From Heloderma charlesbogerti (lineage: Eukaryota > Chordata > Lepidosauria > Squamata > Helodermatidae): 64,000 bases of DNA. Location of the stretch: contig JANEZZ010002881.1 in assembly GCA_026122225.1 (NCBI GenBank), forward strand, positions 186,001 to 250,000, read 5' to 3'. Each line of letters opens with the position of its first letter. Within the stretch, counting starts at the first letter, position 1. This document shows positions 47,740 to 59,488 of this stretch, piece by piece. The position numbers and the translations under genes are program-made. A model generated the notes under the pieces. The model was not told where the DNA came from and searched no databases. It saw only the letters and a list, made by a program, of their open reading frames with translations.

Positions 47740-48225
47740 GACATGTTTGCCCCACTCTCCCAACATACTATTCACCTCTCCCAACCCCATCCCTTGTTCA
47801 CTGCCCCCATTCGATAGCTTTGCTGATGTCCTCATGCAGCTGAATGCCTGTGGAGAAGAAAAGTGTTGGCTGGCTTTGCCCACTCTCAACCCAGGCTCTT
47901 GTCCTTCTCGTCTGCCTTTTGCCTGGCTAACCAGCACTCCTGCATCTCCCAGTTCCACACCAACTTTTGGAATCCTCAGCACCACGTCTCTAACCTCAGT
48001 GCTCTACTGAGGCCTATCTTCCTTCTGCTCCCCACTCCTTGCTCTCTGCCCAAGACCTCACCTCCTTCTTCAGCGCTGAAATCCAAATAATCTGCTCTGA
48101 TCTCTCTTCCCCTCTTCCCACCCTCCCCCCCCCCATCACGTGTCCCTCCTCTTACACCTCCCTCTACCCTTTCATCTTTTCTTCTGTCTGGTTTGATGAG
48201 CTGACTGTGCTCTTCTAATCCCTCC
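47740..48225 (+). mobile_element. possible ancient L2 fragment
   Basis: Plus-strand text like LTSVLY / LRPIFLLLPTPCSLPKTSPP and a tract resembling the linker before the L2 reverse transcriptase. C-rich and strongly decayed; assignment is tentative. Confidence 0.4.
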
Positions 48226-48239
48226 ATATGCCCCCTTGC

Positions 48240-48925
48240 TTGTGTCGGGAGGGCACCCCTGCTGCCTTCTGAAATCCTCAGGTAACCAGAATCAACACAC
48301 AGACAATAGGGCTCTTTCCCAAGGCTTTATTCCCATTCAACCTAATGACACTTACAGATGCTAATTGCTTGATCCTAGGAGTGAGATTTAAGAGAGCTGC
48401 CTACTTGGGGGGGTTAACCTTAGGAATCAGTTGATCTCCATTTGGAGGGGAAGGCAGGAAACCTCTGAACTTATGGGCTAGGAGGAGAGACTCCACCCCT
48501 TTCCCGTGGGACATCGGGGCGCCGCTGTTGCCGTCACGCCAAGCGGACTGAGCACCTCCTCTCAGCGCCTGCCATCTCCCGCTTGACGCTGTGCCGGCTC
48601 CTAGCATCCAGAAACTGCTGTTGCACCTCCCTCTCCCTGCCAGGGTCACTATCACTCTCAAGAATGTGTCCTGGGAGGGGCTTTCCCCCTGGCCGTTCCT
48701 CTGAAACACGCGCAGGTTCCTCTCCCGCGGTTTCTATCTCTTCCTCAGAATCAGAGCTGCTTTGGGGCTCTCTGGGCTCCGATCCAACTCTGACAGCTTG
48801 GCTGCCATCTTCTCCGCCATTACACTTCCTCTCCTCCACATAATCAACCTCTCTCTCCCTGCCTCTGGCTCCTCCCCTACTGCATTTAAGCATACCACTC
48901 TCTCCCCTGTTCTCAGAGATCTTCC
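48240..48925 (-). repeat. CpG-rich repeat of unknown class
   Basis: Differs in base composition from its flanks and separates two L2-like pieces. The minus strand is open for 156 codons (49004-48537) with an acidic SSDSEEEIETAGEEP stretch, which could be coding or low-complexity. TTTATTCCC near 48325 could be the reverse of a poly(A)-signal region. An LTR or a foreign repeat is possible; no clean TG..CA ends or target duplication could be established. Confidence 0.35.
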
Positions 48926-48929
48926 CTTG

Positions 48930-49580
48930 ACCGATCTTCCCTCTCCAACTATTGCTGCAATGTAGTCCCCTCACATCTATCCAGCACTCAGCTGCCAAAA
49001 TCATTCACTTCTCTTCTCACTCAGATCATACGAAGCGGAGTCCTCTTTAAATCCTTACGCTGGCTTCCTGTGCACTCCCAGGCCCAACACAAGCTCTGCA
49101 GCTTTACATTCAAAATCATACATTGCCTCAGCTCTCGCTTATCTCTCCACTTTTTTATCCCAATATATTCCTGCCTGTGATCTTCATTCCCCCAGCTCCT
49201 CCACCCTCTGCCATCCAAAGGTCCCTTGCTCCCTCAGAAAGCTACGCTTTTTCTTGCTGCCCCGTATGCTTACAACTGCCTGCCCAAACTCTAGTGTGAT
49301 GTCGCCTCTCTGACAACCTTCAAATCCATCCTCAAAACCAAAGCTTTCTGTGAAGCCTTTAGCACAACCCTCTAGTTCCCATGATCTACTCGAACACAGT
49401 CTGTAACTCAGCCCAAGCACATGCAACCAAAGCAACTGTATACTGTCGCTTTGCCTTCCCTCCCCCTGTTGTCTCCTCTATGTCAAATTTTGTAAGCTCC
49501 ACAGGGCAAGGACTTGTCCTTACAAAGGACTTGGTACTTTGTAAAGCACCATGCACACTGGTGGTGCTATATGAATGAAA
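48930..49580 (+). mobile_element. ancient L2 LINE 3' portion
   Basis: Plus-strand decayed frame: PTIAAM / SIQHSAAKIIHFSS (about 48975-49015), LRWLPVHSQAQHKLCS (about 49058-49105), CLPKL (about 49280) and LTTFKSILKTKAFCEAF (about 49315-49360). A 3' UTR ends TTGTAAAGCACCATGCACAC and GGTGCTATATGAATGAA. Confidence 0.7.
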
Positions 49581-50214
49581 GCAATATTTTCCTTATGTAA
49601 GCACAATCTGCAAAAGCAGCTTAGGCTTTAAAAAGTGTTAATAATAAACCTTACATATACACTTTGCTGTTCTAATAGGGGACTATTTCACTTTTTGTGG
49701 ACATCTCTGGAGACAGAAAAATGCTTCCAGGAAAATGGGTGGTGGTGGTAATTGACGGTACATATCTTTGCAGAATTTACTGCACTGAATTTACTGCAGG
49801 AAGAACGATTTGGCTAGGAAATATCCTGCCAAGGCATCATCACAGCTTATAACCCACAGCCATGGAGGAGAGGAGTATTATTAATTACATTGGACTCCCT
49901 TCCCCCCCCCCCCGGAACTTCCTTGCTGAATCAGACCAAATACCTATTTAGGAGGTCAGCAACCCAGTGCCCAGCAGGGCCCCTGCATGTACCCACCAGA
50001 CCCCCCTCCCCTTGTCCACACCCACACCCACTTCTGCCTCCTGCTATGCTCAGCAGCCAGGAGGCAGGAAGCTGGCTGATGAGATCAGCAAACTTATCGC
50101 CCAATCTGCCAGCTTCTTGTTTCCTTGCAGCTGAGGTAGGCGCAACAGAAACAGCAGTGAAGGTAAGTCTGGTGGAATGACAGGGGTGAAAAGGAAGGTA
50201 GTGGGAGAAGGAAA
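49581..50214. other. no gene seen
   Basis: GC-moderate sequence with a polyC run (49901-49913). Confidence 0.4.
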
Positions 50215-50376
50215 CCCCGAGCAGGAAGGAGGGGGAGGGGGAGGGGGAGGAGGAAGGAGGGGGGCAAGAAATGTGGGAATCCTGGAAGGGGGGGTCAAGA
50301 GAAAGGGGGATCCTGGAAGGGGAGATCAAGAGAAAGGGGGATCCTGGAAAGGGGGCGGTCAAGAAAAGTAGGAATC
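50215..50376. repeat. G/A-rich minisatellite
   Basis: A GGAGGGGGAGG tract, then about three tandem units of about 30-36 bases sharing GGAATCCTGGAAGGGG / GGTCAAGAGAAAGGGG (50275-50376). Confidence 0.85.
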
Positions 50377-50494
50377 CCAAAAATAAGCGCACATGGGCCC
50401 AAATGATTGTGGGGCAAATGTACCCTCAGGCACACAGAAAAGGACACGTGTGCCCACAGATCTGGAAAAGTGACCTACCCCTGACATATCCAGA

Positions 50495-50820
50495 CGGGTG
50501 ACTACCAGAAAGAGGGCCTTTTCTGCTGTGGCTCCCCGGCTGTGGAATGAGCTCCCTAGAGAGGTTTGGCCTGGTGCCTACATTGTTCTCCTTCTGGCAC
50601 CAGGTGGAAGACTTTTTTGTTCTCCCAGCTCTGGAGTTTTATATCTACATTTTAAATCTCTGCATTGCTGCTAGGTTTTATTCTGGTTGTACTGTTATAC
50701 TGTGGTCTTAAGCTTTCATATTTTATATTGTTTTATGCTGCACCCTGTGGTTTTTATTTTTGTGAACTGCCCACAGAGCTTCAGCTATTGGGCAGTATAG
50801 AAATGAAATGAAATAAATAG
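50495..50820 (+). mobile_element. LINE 3' end (L2 group or relative)
   Basis: GGGCCTTTTCTGCTGTGGCT and GGCTGTGGAATGAGCTCCCT are C-terminal LINE text, and the 3' UTR ends CAGAGCTTCAGCTATTGGGC then AGTATAGAAATG. Confidence 0.75.
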
Positions 50821-50970
50821 TCCAGCATCCTGATTCCCATAGTGGCCATCAGATGTCTTGGGTAAACCCACAAGGACATAAGAGCAATAGTCCTCTCCTG
50901 CTTTTGTTCCCCAGCAACTGGAACAACAGTAGCCCTTGCCCAGACCTCCTCCTGATCCTTAAAAAGAGGC
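50815..50970 (-). mobile_element. CR1-group LINE 3' fragment
   Basis: TAGTCCAGCATCCTGATTCC, ATAGTGGCCATCAGATG, AAACCCACAAGGACATAAGA, the reverse of this group's 3' region. Confidence 0.6.
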
Positions 50971-51689
50971 CATAAAGTCTCTTCAGCCAATCCAAGGTCA
51001 GCCCTACCATTAGACAAAGCAAGGAGGTCACCTCAGGCACCAGATGATGGGTGATGTGGAGGGGCAGCGGCAGCACTCCCCTAGCCATTTCTCTCTGTTG
51101 GAGGACAACGCTTGCCCCCAGCCTGTCCTGCACCCCCGCCCCCACTAGCCTGCTTCTCTCCAGTGGGGTGGAGGATGTTGTCCCATCACCAGTGATGAAG
51201 TAAGATTCAACAGCCAGTCCAGTCAGATTCTGTAGGAGAAATAGGAGCGAGTGTACTATCTCATCCTTTGCTTCAGCCAGCAAAATCTCTTGGGCTGGCC
51301 CTGAGCCAATCCCCTGCAACACCCCTGTTCTCCACTATTTCTTAGTTGTGTTCCTGAGAGATCCTCCACGTTTCTTCCTGAAGCCCTCTTGAAAGTGCCT
51401 GGCAGGGCCCACAAATGACTGGGATGGCAGTCTCATGAGGTGTCTGAGTCTCACCTAACATGGAAGTTAGTCCACAAGGCCAGTCATATTTATGCTAGGG
51501 ATGGGTGATAATTTCTTTTGGTTTGTTTTTTGATAAGAACTCACTCAAATTTCTGAATTTCTCCATGAACAGGATGGAAAGAAGTGGGAGAAGGCAAAAC
51601 TCACTCACACACACACAGCTGGCCATTAAGATTGTCAGAAGAGGCCTTGCTGGTCATTCGGAAAGTAACAGAATGTCACCATGCAACAC
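50971..51689. other. no gene seen
   Basis: Holds the second copy of the dispersed repeat of 30360 (at 51005-51070). A TAGGGATGGGTGATAATTTC start at 51497 may be one end of an AT-rich hAT-like element. Confidence 0.4.
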
Positions 51690-51877
51690 CTTGGTAGCGG
51701 GCCTTCTCGGTAGTGGCACCCACCCTTTGGAAAACCCTACCCAGTGCAGTTTGGGTGCCAGAAAATGTGGTATGCTTCAAACAACTCCTGAAAACACACT
51801 TGTGCACCCAGGCTTTCCCGGCCTTGTAATTAAACTACTCAAGCCATTCCATCTTACTGCTCCTTGTATTGCTCTTT

Positions 51878-54800
51878 TTGTTGTTGTTCAGTCATTCAGT
51901 CGTTCCGTCATGTCAGACTCTTCGTGACCCCATGGCCCATAGCACGCCAGGCCTTCCTGTCCTGTGCTCTCTCCCGGAGTGTGCTCAAGTCCATATTCGT
52001 TGCATCGGTGATGCTATCTAGCCATCTCATCCTCTGCCGTCCCCTTCTCCTTTTGCCTTCAACCTTCCCAGCATCAGGGTCTTTTCCAGAGAGTTTTCTC
52101 TTCGCATTAGGTGGCCAAAATATTTGAGCTTCAGCTTCAGTATCTGTCCTTCCAATGAGCAGCCAGGGTTGATTTCCTTTAGGATGGACTGATTTGACCT
52201 CCTTGCAGTCCAGGGGACACGTAAGAGTCCTGTCCAGCACCACACTTCGAAAGCATCAATTCTTCAGCGCTCAGCCTTCCTTATAGTCCAGCTCTCACAG
52301 CCATACATTGCTACTGGGAAAACCATAGCTTTGATTATATGAACCTTTGTCGGCAAGGTGATGTCTCTGCTTCTTACTATGCTGTCTAGGTTTGCCATAG
52401 CTTTCCTCCCAAGGAGCAAGCATCTTTTAATTTCATGGCTACAGTCACCGTCTGCGGTGATCTTGGAGCCCAAGAAAATAAAATTTGTCACTGCTTCCAT
52501 TTCTTCCCCTTCTATATGCCAGGAAGTGATGGGGCCAGATGCCATGATCTTAGTTTTTTTAATGTTGAGTTTCAAACCAGCTTTTGCACTCTCCACTTTC
52601 ACCCTCAACAAGAGGCTCTTTACATCCTCTTCACTTTCTGCCATTAGGGTGGTATCGTCTGCGTATCTGAGGTTGTTGATAATTCTCCCGGCAATCTTAA
52701 TTCCGACCTGTGATTCATCCAAGCCGGCGTTTCTCATGATGTACTCTGCATATAAACTAAATAAGCAGGGCGACAATATACAGCCTTGTCATATTCCTTT
52801 CCCAATTTTGAATCAATCAGTTGTTCCATGTCTGGTTCTTACTGTTGCTTCCTGACCCTCGTACAAGTTTCTCAGGAGACAGGTAAGGTGGTCTGGTACT
52901 CCCATCTCTTTCAGAATTTGCCACAGTTTGTTGTGATCCACACAATCAAAGGCTTTAGAGTAGTCAATGAAGCAGAAATAGACTTTTTCTGGAATTCTCT
53001 TGCTTTCCCCATGATGCAGCAAATGTTGGCGATTTGATCTCTAGTTCCTCTGCCTCTTTGAAACTGAGCTTGTACTTCCGGTAGTTCTCGGTTCACATAC
53101 TACTGAAGCCTAGCTTGTAGGATTTTGAGCATAACCTTGCTGGCATGTGAAATGAGCACAATTGTACGGTAGTTTGAACGCTCTTTGGCATTGCCCTTCT
53201 TTGGAATTGGAATGTAAACTGACCTTTTCCAGTCTTGTGGCGATTGTTGAGTGTTCCAAATTTGTTGGCATATTGAGTTCAGAACTTTAACAGCATCATC
53301 TTTTAGGATCTTAAATAGCTCAGCTGGAATACTGTCATCTCCGCTAGCTTTGTTGTTAGTAATGCTTCCGAAGGCCCACTTGACTTCACTCTCCAGGATG
53401 TCCGGCTCAAGTTCAGTGACCGCACTATCATGGCTATCAGGGACATTCAGATCTTTCCTGTATAGTTCTTCTGTGTATTCTTTCCACCTCTTCTTAATCT
53501 CATCTGCTTCTGTTAGGTCCCTGCCTTCTTTGTCCTTTATCATGCCTGTCTTTGCACAAAACGTTCCCTTGAGATCTCCGATTTTCTTGAAGAGATCTCT
53601 AGTCTTTCCTATTCTACTGTTTTCTTCAATTTCTTTGCATTGTTCATTTAAGAAGGCCTTCTTGTCTCTCCTTGCTATTCTCTGGAAATCTGCATTCAGT
53701 TGGGTATATCTTCCCCTTTCTCCCTTGCTTTTCGCTTCCCTTCTTTCCTCAGCTACTTGTAAAGCCTCATCAGACAGCCACTTTGCTTCTTGTATTTCTT
53801 TTTCTTTGGGATGGATTGAGTTGCTGCCTGCTGAACAATGTTACAGACCTCCATCCATAGTTCCTCAGGCACTCTGTCTATCAGGTCTAATCCCTTAAAT
53901 CTATTCCTCACCTCCACTGTATATTCATAAGGGATATGATTTAGGTCATACCTGAATGGTTTAGTGGTTTTCCCTACGTTCTTCAATTTAAGCTGAAATC
54001 TGCAATAAGAAGCTCATGATCGGAGCCACAGTCAGCTCCAGGTCTTGTTTTTACTGACTGTATAGAGCTTCTCCATCTTTGGCTGCAAAGGACATAATCA
54101 ATCTGATTTCGATATTGACCATCTGGTGATGTCAATGTGTAGAGTCGCCTCTTGTGCTGTTGGAAAAGAGTGTTTGCTATGATCAGCGTGTTCTCTTGGC
54201 AAAACTCTATTAGCCTTTGTCCTGCTTCATTTTGTACACCAAGGCCATGCTTGCCTGTTATCCCGGTTATTGCTTGACTTCATACTTTAGCATTCCAATC
54301 CCCTATGATGAAAAGGACGTCGTTTTTTGGTGTTAGTTCTAGAAGGTGTTGTAGGTCTTCATAGAACCGATCAACCTCAACTTCTTTGGCCTCAGTGGTT
54401 GGGGCATAGACTTGAATTACTGTAATGTTGAATGGTTTGCCTTGGATTCGTACTGAGTGAGATCATTCTGTCGTTTTTGAGATTGTACCCCAGTACTGCT
54501 TTCCCCACCCTTTTGTTGACTATGAGTGCTAATCCATTTCTTCGAAGGGATTCTTGCCCACAGGAGTAGATATAATGGTCACCTGAATTAAATTCGCCCA
54601 TGCTTGTCCATTTGAGTTCGCTGATTCCCAAGATGTTGATGTTCAATCTTGCCATCTCATGTTTGACCACCTCCAGCTTACCTCGATTCATTGATCTTAC
54701 ATTCCAAGTTCCTAAACAATATTGTTCTTTACAGCATCGGATTTTCTTTTCGCCACCAGACACATCCACAGCTGAGTGTCCTTTCGGCTTTGGCCCAGCC

Positions 54801-55104
54801 GCTTCACTCTTTCTGGCGCTACTTGGAAATTCCCTCTGCTCTTCCCCAGTAGTATATTGGACACCTTCCAACCTGAGGGGCTCATCTTCCGGCATAATAT
54901 CTTTTAGCCTTGTGATACGTTCCATGGGGTTTTCTTGGCAAGAATACTGGAGTGGGTTGCCACTTCCTTCTCCAGTGGACCACGTTTTGTCAGAACTCTC
55001 CACCATGACCTGTCCATCTTGGGTGGCCCTGCACAGCATAGCTTATGGCTTTACTGAGTTACGCAAGCCCCTTCTCCACAACAAGGCAGTGATCCATGAA
55101 GGAG
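51878..55104 (-). mobile_element. BovB (RTE-clade) LINE, near full length
   Basis: About 3.2 kb, the usual length of BovB, flanked by a perfect 12-bp target duplication GTATTGCTCTTT (51866-51877 and 55105-55116). The 3' end (plus-strand text TTGTTGTTGTTCAGTCATTC) and the 5' end (GGCAGTGATCCATGAAGGAG) are both present, so it was not truncated on insertion. It carries one disrupted endonuclease/reverse transcriptase frame. BovB is established as a family that moved horizontally between squamates and ruminants, apparently by way of ticks. Confidence 0.95.
51908..55039 (-). pseudogene. BovB endonuclease/reverse transcriptase, disrupted
   Basis: The protein would nick target DNA and copy its RNA into the nick. 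In 5'-to-3' order on the minus strand: WSTGEGSGNPLQYSCQENPM leader (about 54975), the apurinic endonuclease start LGTWNVRSMN (about 54710), GISELKWTSMGEF (about 54610), a segment IIGDWNAK followed by a stop (about 54290) and SDHELLIADF (about 54010). Then come the reverse transcriptase pieces IPIPKKGNAKERSNYR (about 53200), SKAFDCVDHNKLW (about 52950), NLRYADDTTLMAESEE with intact YADD (52654-52665) and LGSKITADGDCSHEIKR (about 52460), and the C-terminal RRGRQRMRWLDSITDATNMD (about 52010). At least five breaks separate the frames, so it is inactive. Confidence 0.93.
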
Positions 55105-55208
55105 GTATTGCTCTTTACTATTATTGTAATTGGAATTGCTTTTATTATTATATTTTAAATGTGATTTTAACATTTATATATGAAACGCTTAGGGATTTTA
55201 TTATATGA

Positions 55209-55266
55209 AGCAGGGCGTTGGACTCGATGGCCTTGTAGGCCCCTTCCAACCCTACTATTCTATGAA
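55209..55266 (+). mobile_element. CR1 3' tail fragment
   Basis: GCGTTGGACTCGATGGCCTT and CCCCTTCCAACCCTACTATT, with TATGAAG on both sides (55204 and 55260), a possible 7-bp target duplication. Confidence 0.7.
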
Positions 55267-55419
55267 GCAGTATAAAAGTATCACAAATAAATAAAATAAA
55301 TAAATTTGTTCATCCCTAATGTACGCACTCTGCAAACACCCAAGAGTTTTGTCAAATCAGGCTTGAGAGCAATTGTGGATAATGGGCACTCTCTAGGTAC
55401 TCCCTCCAATATCTGTGTC

Positions 55420-55532
55420 CACAAACTCATTGCCTTTTTCAGCCTCTAAAATCCATCAGCATGACCAATGGTCAGGATTGATGGGAGTTGTAGTCCAACA
55501 TCTGGAGGGCCACAGGTTCCCCACCCCTGGTC
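55420..55532. mobile_element. right part of a MITE
   Basis: CAGGATTGATGGGAGTTGTA, GTCCAACATCTGGAGGGCC and a terminus GGTTCCCCACCCCTG, of hAT type. The left end is missing. Confidence 0.6.
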
Positions 55533-55616
55533 TAAGAGCTGGGGACAGTAGGTTCAGAGCAAGAATAACTCCATCCTTTTGTGTGATGCGTGTGTCGGAC
55601 AGAAATAAGCTATTTT

Positions 55617-56065
55617 CTATTATTTATTTTATATCCTGTCTTCCCACACAATGGTGCCAAGGCAGCTAACAACAGAGATAAAATGAAACATAAAACAATC
55701 CTATAAAATATAAAACAGTAAACACAAAATAGAACAGGTAAAAATAGATATATTAGTATATCAGCCAGTTAAAAGCAACAGCAGCAGCAGATAAAACAGA
55801 TCTGCTTGACAGACCCACCTAGAAAATTTAGATTACAAAGATCTTTACCTGATGTAAGAGATCTGCCAGAGAGGGAGCTAAATGGGCCTCCCTAGGAAGA
55901 AAGTTTGAAACCCTGAGCCCAGACACTGAAAAGACCCTCTCTCGAGTCCCCAGTCCCCACCAAACACACTTTCAGAGAAAGGCCTCTCCCAACCATCTTA
56001 GAACGTGGACAGGGACATATAGGAAAAAGCAGCCCTTCACGTAACTAGGTCCCCCAGGCCATTAT
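55617..56065 (-). mobile_element. L2 LINE 3' fragment, decayed
   Basis: Minus strand 3' UTR (TTATTTATTTTATATCCTGT at 55620 in plus-strand text) and a C-terminal region with text comparable to 26800-26950 (AAGACCCTCTCTCGAGTCCC, AAGGCCTCTCCCAACC). Confidence 0.6.
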
Positions 56066-57587
56066 ATTTGTATTCATTTGTATATTTTATTAAAATATAT
56101 GCAAATTTAATATTACCCATTGAGGATAAGTGTTGAAAAAGAAATGCCCAGGCAGCTAAAATCAGCCCCCCGCCCCCCAAAAGGTGCTACACTAGTAAGC
56201 TAGCCTTATGTATCCAGTTTTGCAGCCAATTACATGTACATATTTTAAGGCTAGTTCCTTTCCTTCTTGATGTTCCTCTGATTTCTCTGGTCCCATAAGA
56301 TTACACTATAACAAGCAGGGCCTCACAACAAAATGTTGCGGTGTAGCCTTAGCACGTGGGGGTGGTTGAGTCATATGAGCCTGTGGCTGAGGGGGCTGCA
56401 AATTGTGCAAAAAACAAACAGTGGCATCAAAGTCAGTGATTAAAAAGTGAATCACCTTATTTCTATCAATATGCGTCCAGACATTAACATAGTCATTGAC
56501 GTGGTTAACAAGAATGGTTTTATTCTATTTTCCAGCTCTAACTCGTCACGTGACTGAAAATAAAATGAATTGTAACATATTACACTTCTTTATGATGTGG
56601 CACTGCTGAAAGCATAAAAAAGGTGAACACTGCAGAACACAAAAGATTGAAAAAGGCAATTAAATCTATGCATCATTAAACAGATCATTCAGTACAAGAT
56701 GGTTTTAATAAATGAAGCATTTTAATATTAAAAATTATATTTACAAACACTGAAGATCACACACATTCCATCTCAGTAATTTGCAACTCAAGTCTCTCAG
56801 TTTCACATTCATTTACTCAGGGAGGACAGAAAACTTGGCATCTTCAACAAAGCTCAGTTCACCATAGAAGTTCTTTCCAACTGCAATCACAGTGTTGGCA
56901 GATAGCACAGAACTATGAACTATACATAGAAATGTTCTCTCCATTCACCCTGGAGGACGTTGATAGCCAAGGAAAGTCCATAGATTCAAAAGAATATGAT
57001 CCCAACTACACTAATGGAAGGGAACGCGACCAATTTCATCGGTTTCCCACACACAAGCCTTTGTCTAAGCTGCCTGGGATAGCATTGCAGTGAAGAGTGA
57101 CAAACTACCACATCTGATTGCATTTGATGAAACGGTCTCTAATCCACAAAAACGTATAGTGTGATAAATTTGTTAGTCATTAAGGTGCCACAAGGTTCTT
57201 TGTCGTTTAAATAATCACAGGATGACGTAGTACCTGCCAGTAGTTCAGACGCATCTAAATTAGAAGCAGGTAAAGGTCAACTGGAGGAAAACACCATTTT
57301 GTATAAGACTTGCCAATGGAGAGGTCAGTGAAACAAATACGATTTAAAACTTTTTTATTTGAAGATTTTGTTTTAGTTACAAAACTGCAATATATTTTTC
57401 CAACATTACATTAAGCATTCATTTCAAACATAACCACTAATTTTCACTTACATATTCTCTTTTCAGAAGCCCTATGGAGGCATTCAGCCTACTCACATTT
57501 ATGGCTAAAAGTGGGGAAGGGATGTGGGCACAGATATAAGTTCCAACCCCAGCGTCCCTGACCTCCCCATGTTAAGCTGGAAGGCCT
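56066..57587. other. no gene seen in about 1.5 kb
   Basis: Unremarkable, AT-rich. No LINE or SINE signature. Confidence 0.4.
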
Positions 57588-58075
57588 TAGGGATGGACGA
57601 AAGTCACTTACCTGATCCCGAAGCTTGCTTCGTGGTGGGGGGGAGGCGCTCCGTCCCTCCCCCCAAAATTCTGGCCGGGGGGGAGGTGCCCAGTCCCTCC
57701 CCGCCTAAATTCTGGCCAGGGGGGAGGCGCACCGTCCCTCCCTGCCGAAATTCGGGCCAGGGGGAGGCGCCCCGTTCCCTCCCCGCCGAAATTCTGGCCG
57801 GGGGGGAGGCGCCCCATCCCTCTGGCCCCAAAACATCGTCTCCTGTTGGGACACAAATGGCGGCGGCTGTAGCCCCCGCCGTTTGCGTCCCTGCAGTCAG
57901 CCATGATAGGCTACGTAAATGTTTACGTAGCCTATCACGGCTGGCTTTGAAAAAAAAAAAAAAAGCGCGTACGCAAATGGCAGCACCCATGGGCGCCGCC
58001 ATTAGCATTCCTTATTTTGGCACGTGTAGTCTACGTAAACATTTACGTAGACTACGGCGAAAATAAAGGCAACGA
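57588..58075 (+). mobile_element. palindromic hAT-type nonautonomous element, copy 6 (one-ended)
   Basis: Has the A end TAGGGATGGACGAA, with a perfect minus-strand CAG/GTAAGT donor at 57606-57614. About five tandem G-rich subterminal units of about 40 bases follow (57638-57835; each GGGGGAGGCGC .. CCGAAATTCTGGCC), then P2 (57855-57893), P1 (about 57900-57942), P2 (about 57965-58010) and a P1 variant (58028-58058, TAGTCTACGTAAACA mirrored). It stops near 58075 without a B end, so the right part is deleted or lies elsewhere, and no target duplication can be found. Confidence 0.85.
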
Positions 58076-59488
58076 AGTTGGTACCTGAGAGCATTTGCAC
58101 TGTAAAGCCAGTTGAAACTTGGCTGCTGTTAACAAAAGGCCTATTAATTCACGTCATTTACTTGGAATATTATCTTCCTCTAAGTAAGCAAAGGGAATGG
58201 TAAATGGGTTCAAGGGGATTGGACAGCCTATAATGGACATTATATAGTCAAGCATACTTCTCCAGTATTGGATTACCTTTGGGCAATGTATGTATGTAAA
58301 TATGTTCCCCTGCCATTATATTTCTTTTCAAAAGCAATTTCGTTTCTAGCACATTGAATGACTGCGCGAAAAAAAAAATGTGGGAGAAATTTTTGGCACA
58401 ACATTACTCAACATATACCAGAAACAGGAACGATTTCTCCAAGAAATAATCTTTGAAGTTAGGTTACAAAGCAGCCCTAATTTCCATAGATATTTTGTCC
58501 ATTGTAAGTAATTTCCATACTTTCTCAGTATGTTCCCCTGTCTTCTAATATATATTGGGATATTTATTGTTAGCATAATGCTTTTTTATCAGGGTACAAT
58601 ACCATCTTGTCATTTGTTTAAAAGCGATTTCCTTGATCTTGGCAGATGGTGAAGAAAAGATGCGTGAATTCCAAATTTTGTCCATACCACCCAATTCCCT
58701 GTTTCAACCAATTTCTTTGCCCATCTCATTACACATGAAGGTTCCTTAAATATTATTTGTGTCAGCTTAAAGCCATTCTACATATACAGAATGAGCAGGT
58801 AAACTGAGATGGTAGAATTCTGGGCTGTACCACTTCAGACTGTAGATGGGGTGTCATTTTTTTAAATGTTCAGTGCATATAGTAAAATAGCATACCAGAG
58901 AGAGAACTATGCTAAACCTTTGTTTCTTATATATTGGTGAGAGTTTTGCTCTCAGTATATGCTGGGAGTTTTGTATTTTCAACATTAAAGTATATGACAC
59001 ACATACCATGCAGTCTAAAGAGGTACAATACAAAGTTCTGCTACCTCAGTCTATCACCTCACACTGCATAATGTGTAGACTGATTCTAAATGTGTCTGTT
59101 TTAATAATTATACTTTTAATTGCATTTGTTAGTCTTCATACACCCCTTTTTTACTGTCATCCAACTTGACACGCTGGTTACCAGGAATGGGTAGTATTAG
59201 TGTTTACAGACTGTGTGAAGAAATGCCATGTATATAACTGTTGTTCTTCTGTAACGTTTACTTTCTGTGGCCTCTGGGAGGCTATAATGTATCTGAGTAG
59301 ACCTAAGGCCTTGCTTTGTTACTGTCCAAGGCCTGTGCAATGGTTGCTCAGTGACGTTCTGAAACGGGGGAGAGAGAATTGCTCTGAATATTTATATATG
59401 GAGCCTGGATCAGGTAAATTCCATGTTGATTGGCTGGGCATTCTAACTAGGTGGTTGGGAAACAACAGTTGAGCAGTTAACAGTTAAG
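58076..59488. other. no gene seen
   Basis: AT-rich. The 59230-59488 part has a CCAAT-type ATTGG (about 59437) and resumes after the next element with GGGGATAAAACCC (about 60447). An LTR-like unit split by that element is possible but unproven. Confidence 0.4.

Larger units (their letters stand above)
51690..55300 (+). mobile_element. LINE 3' end split by BovB
   Basis: C-terminal LINE text GGGCCTTCTCGGTAGTGGCA at 51698 runs to 51877. The sequence resumes after the BovB at 55105 (GTATTGCTCTTTACTATTAT) and ends in GCAGTATAAAAGTATCACAA at about 55270. A short CR1 tail (55209-55266) is inserted in its UTR. Confidence 0.65.
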
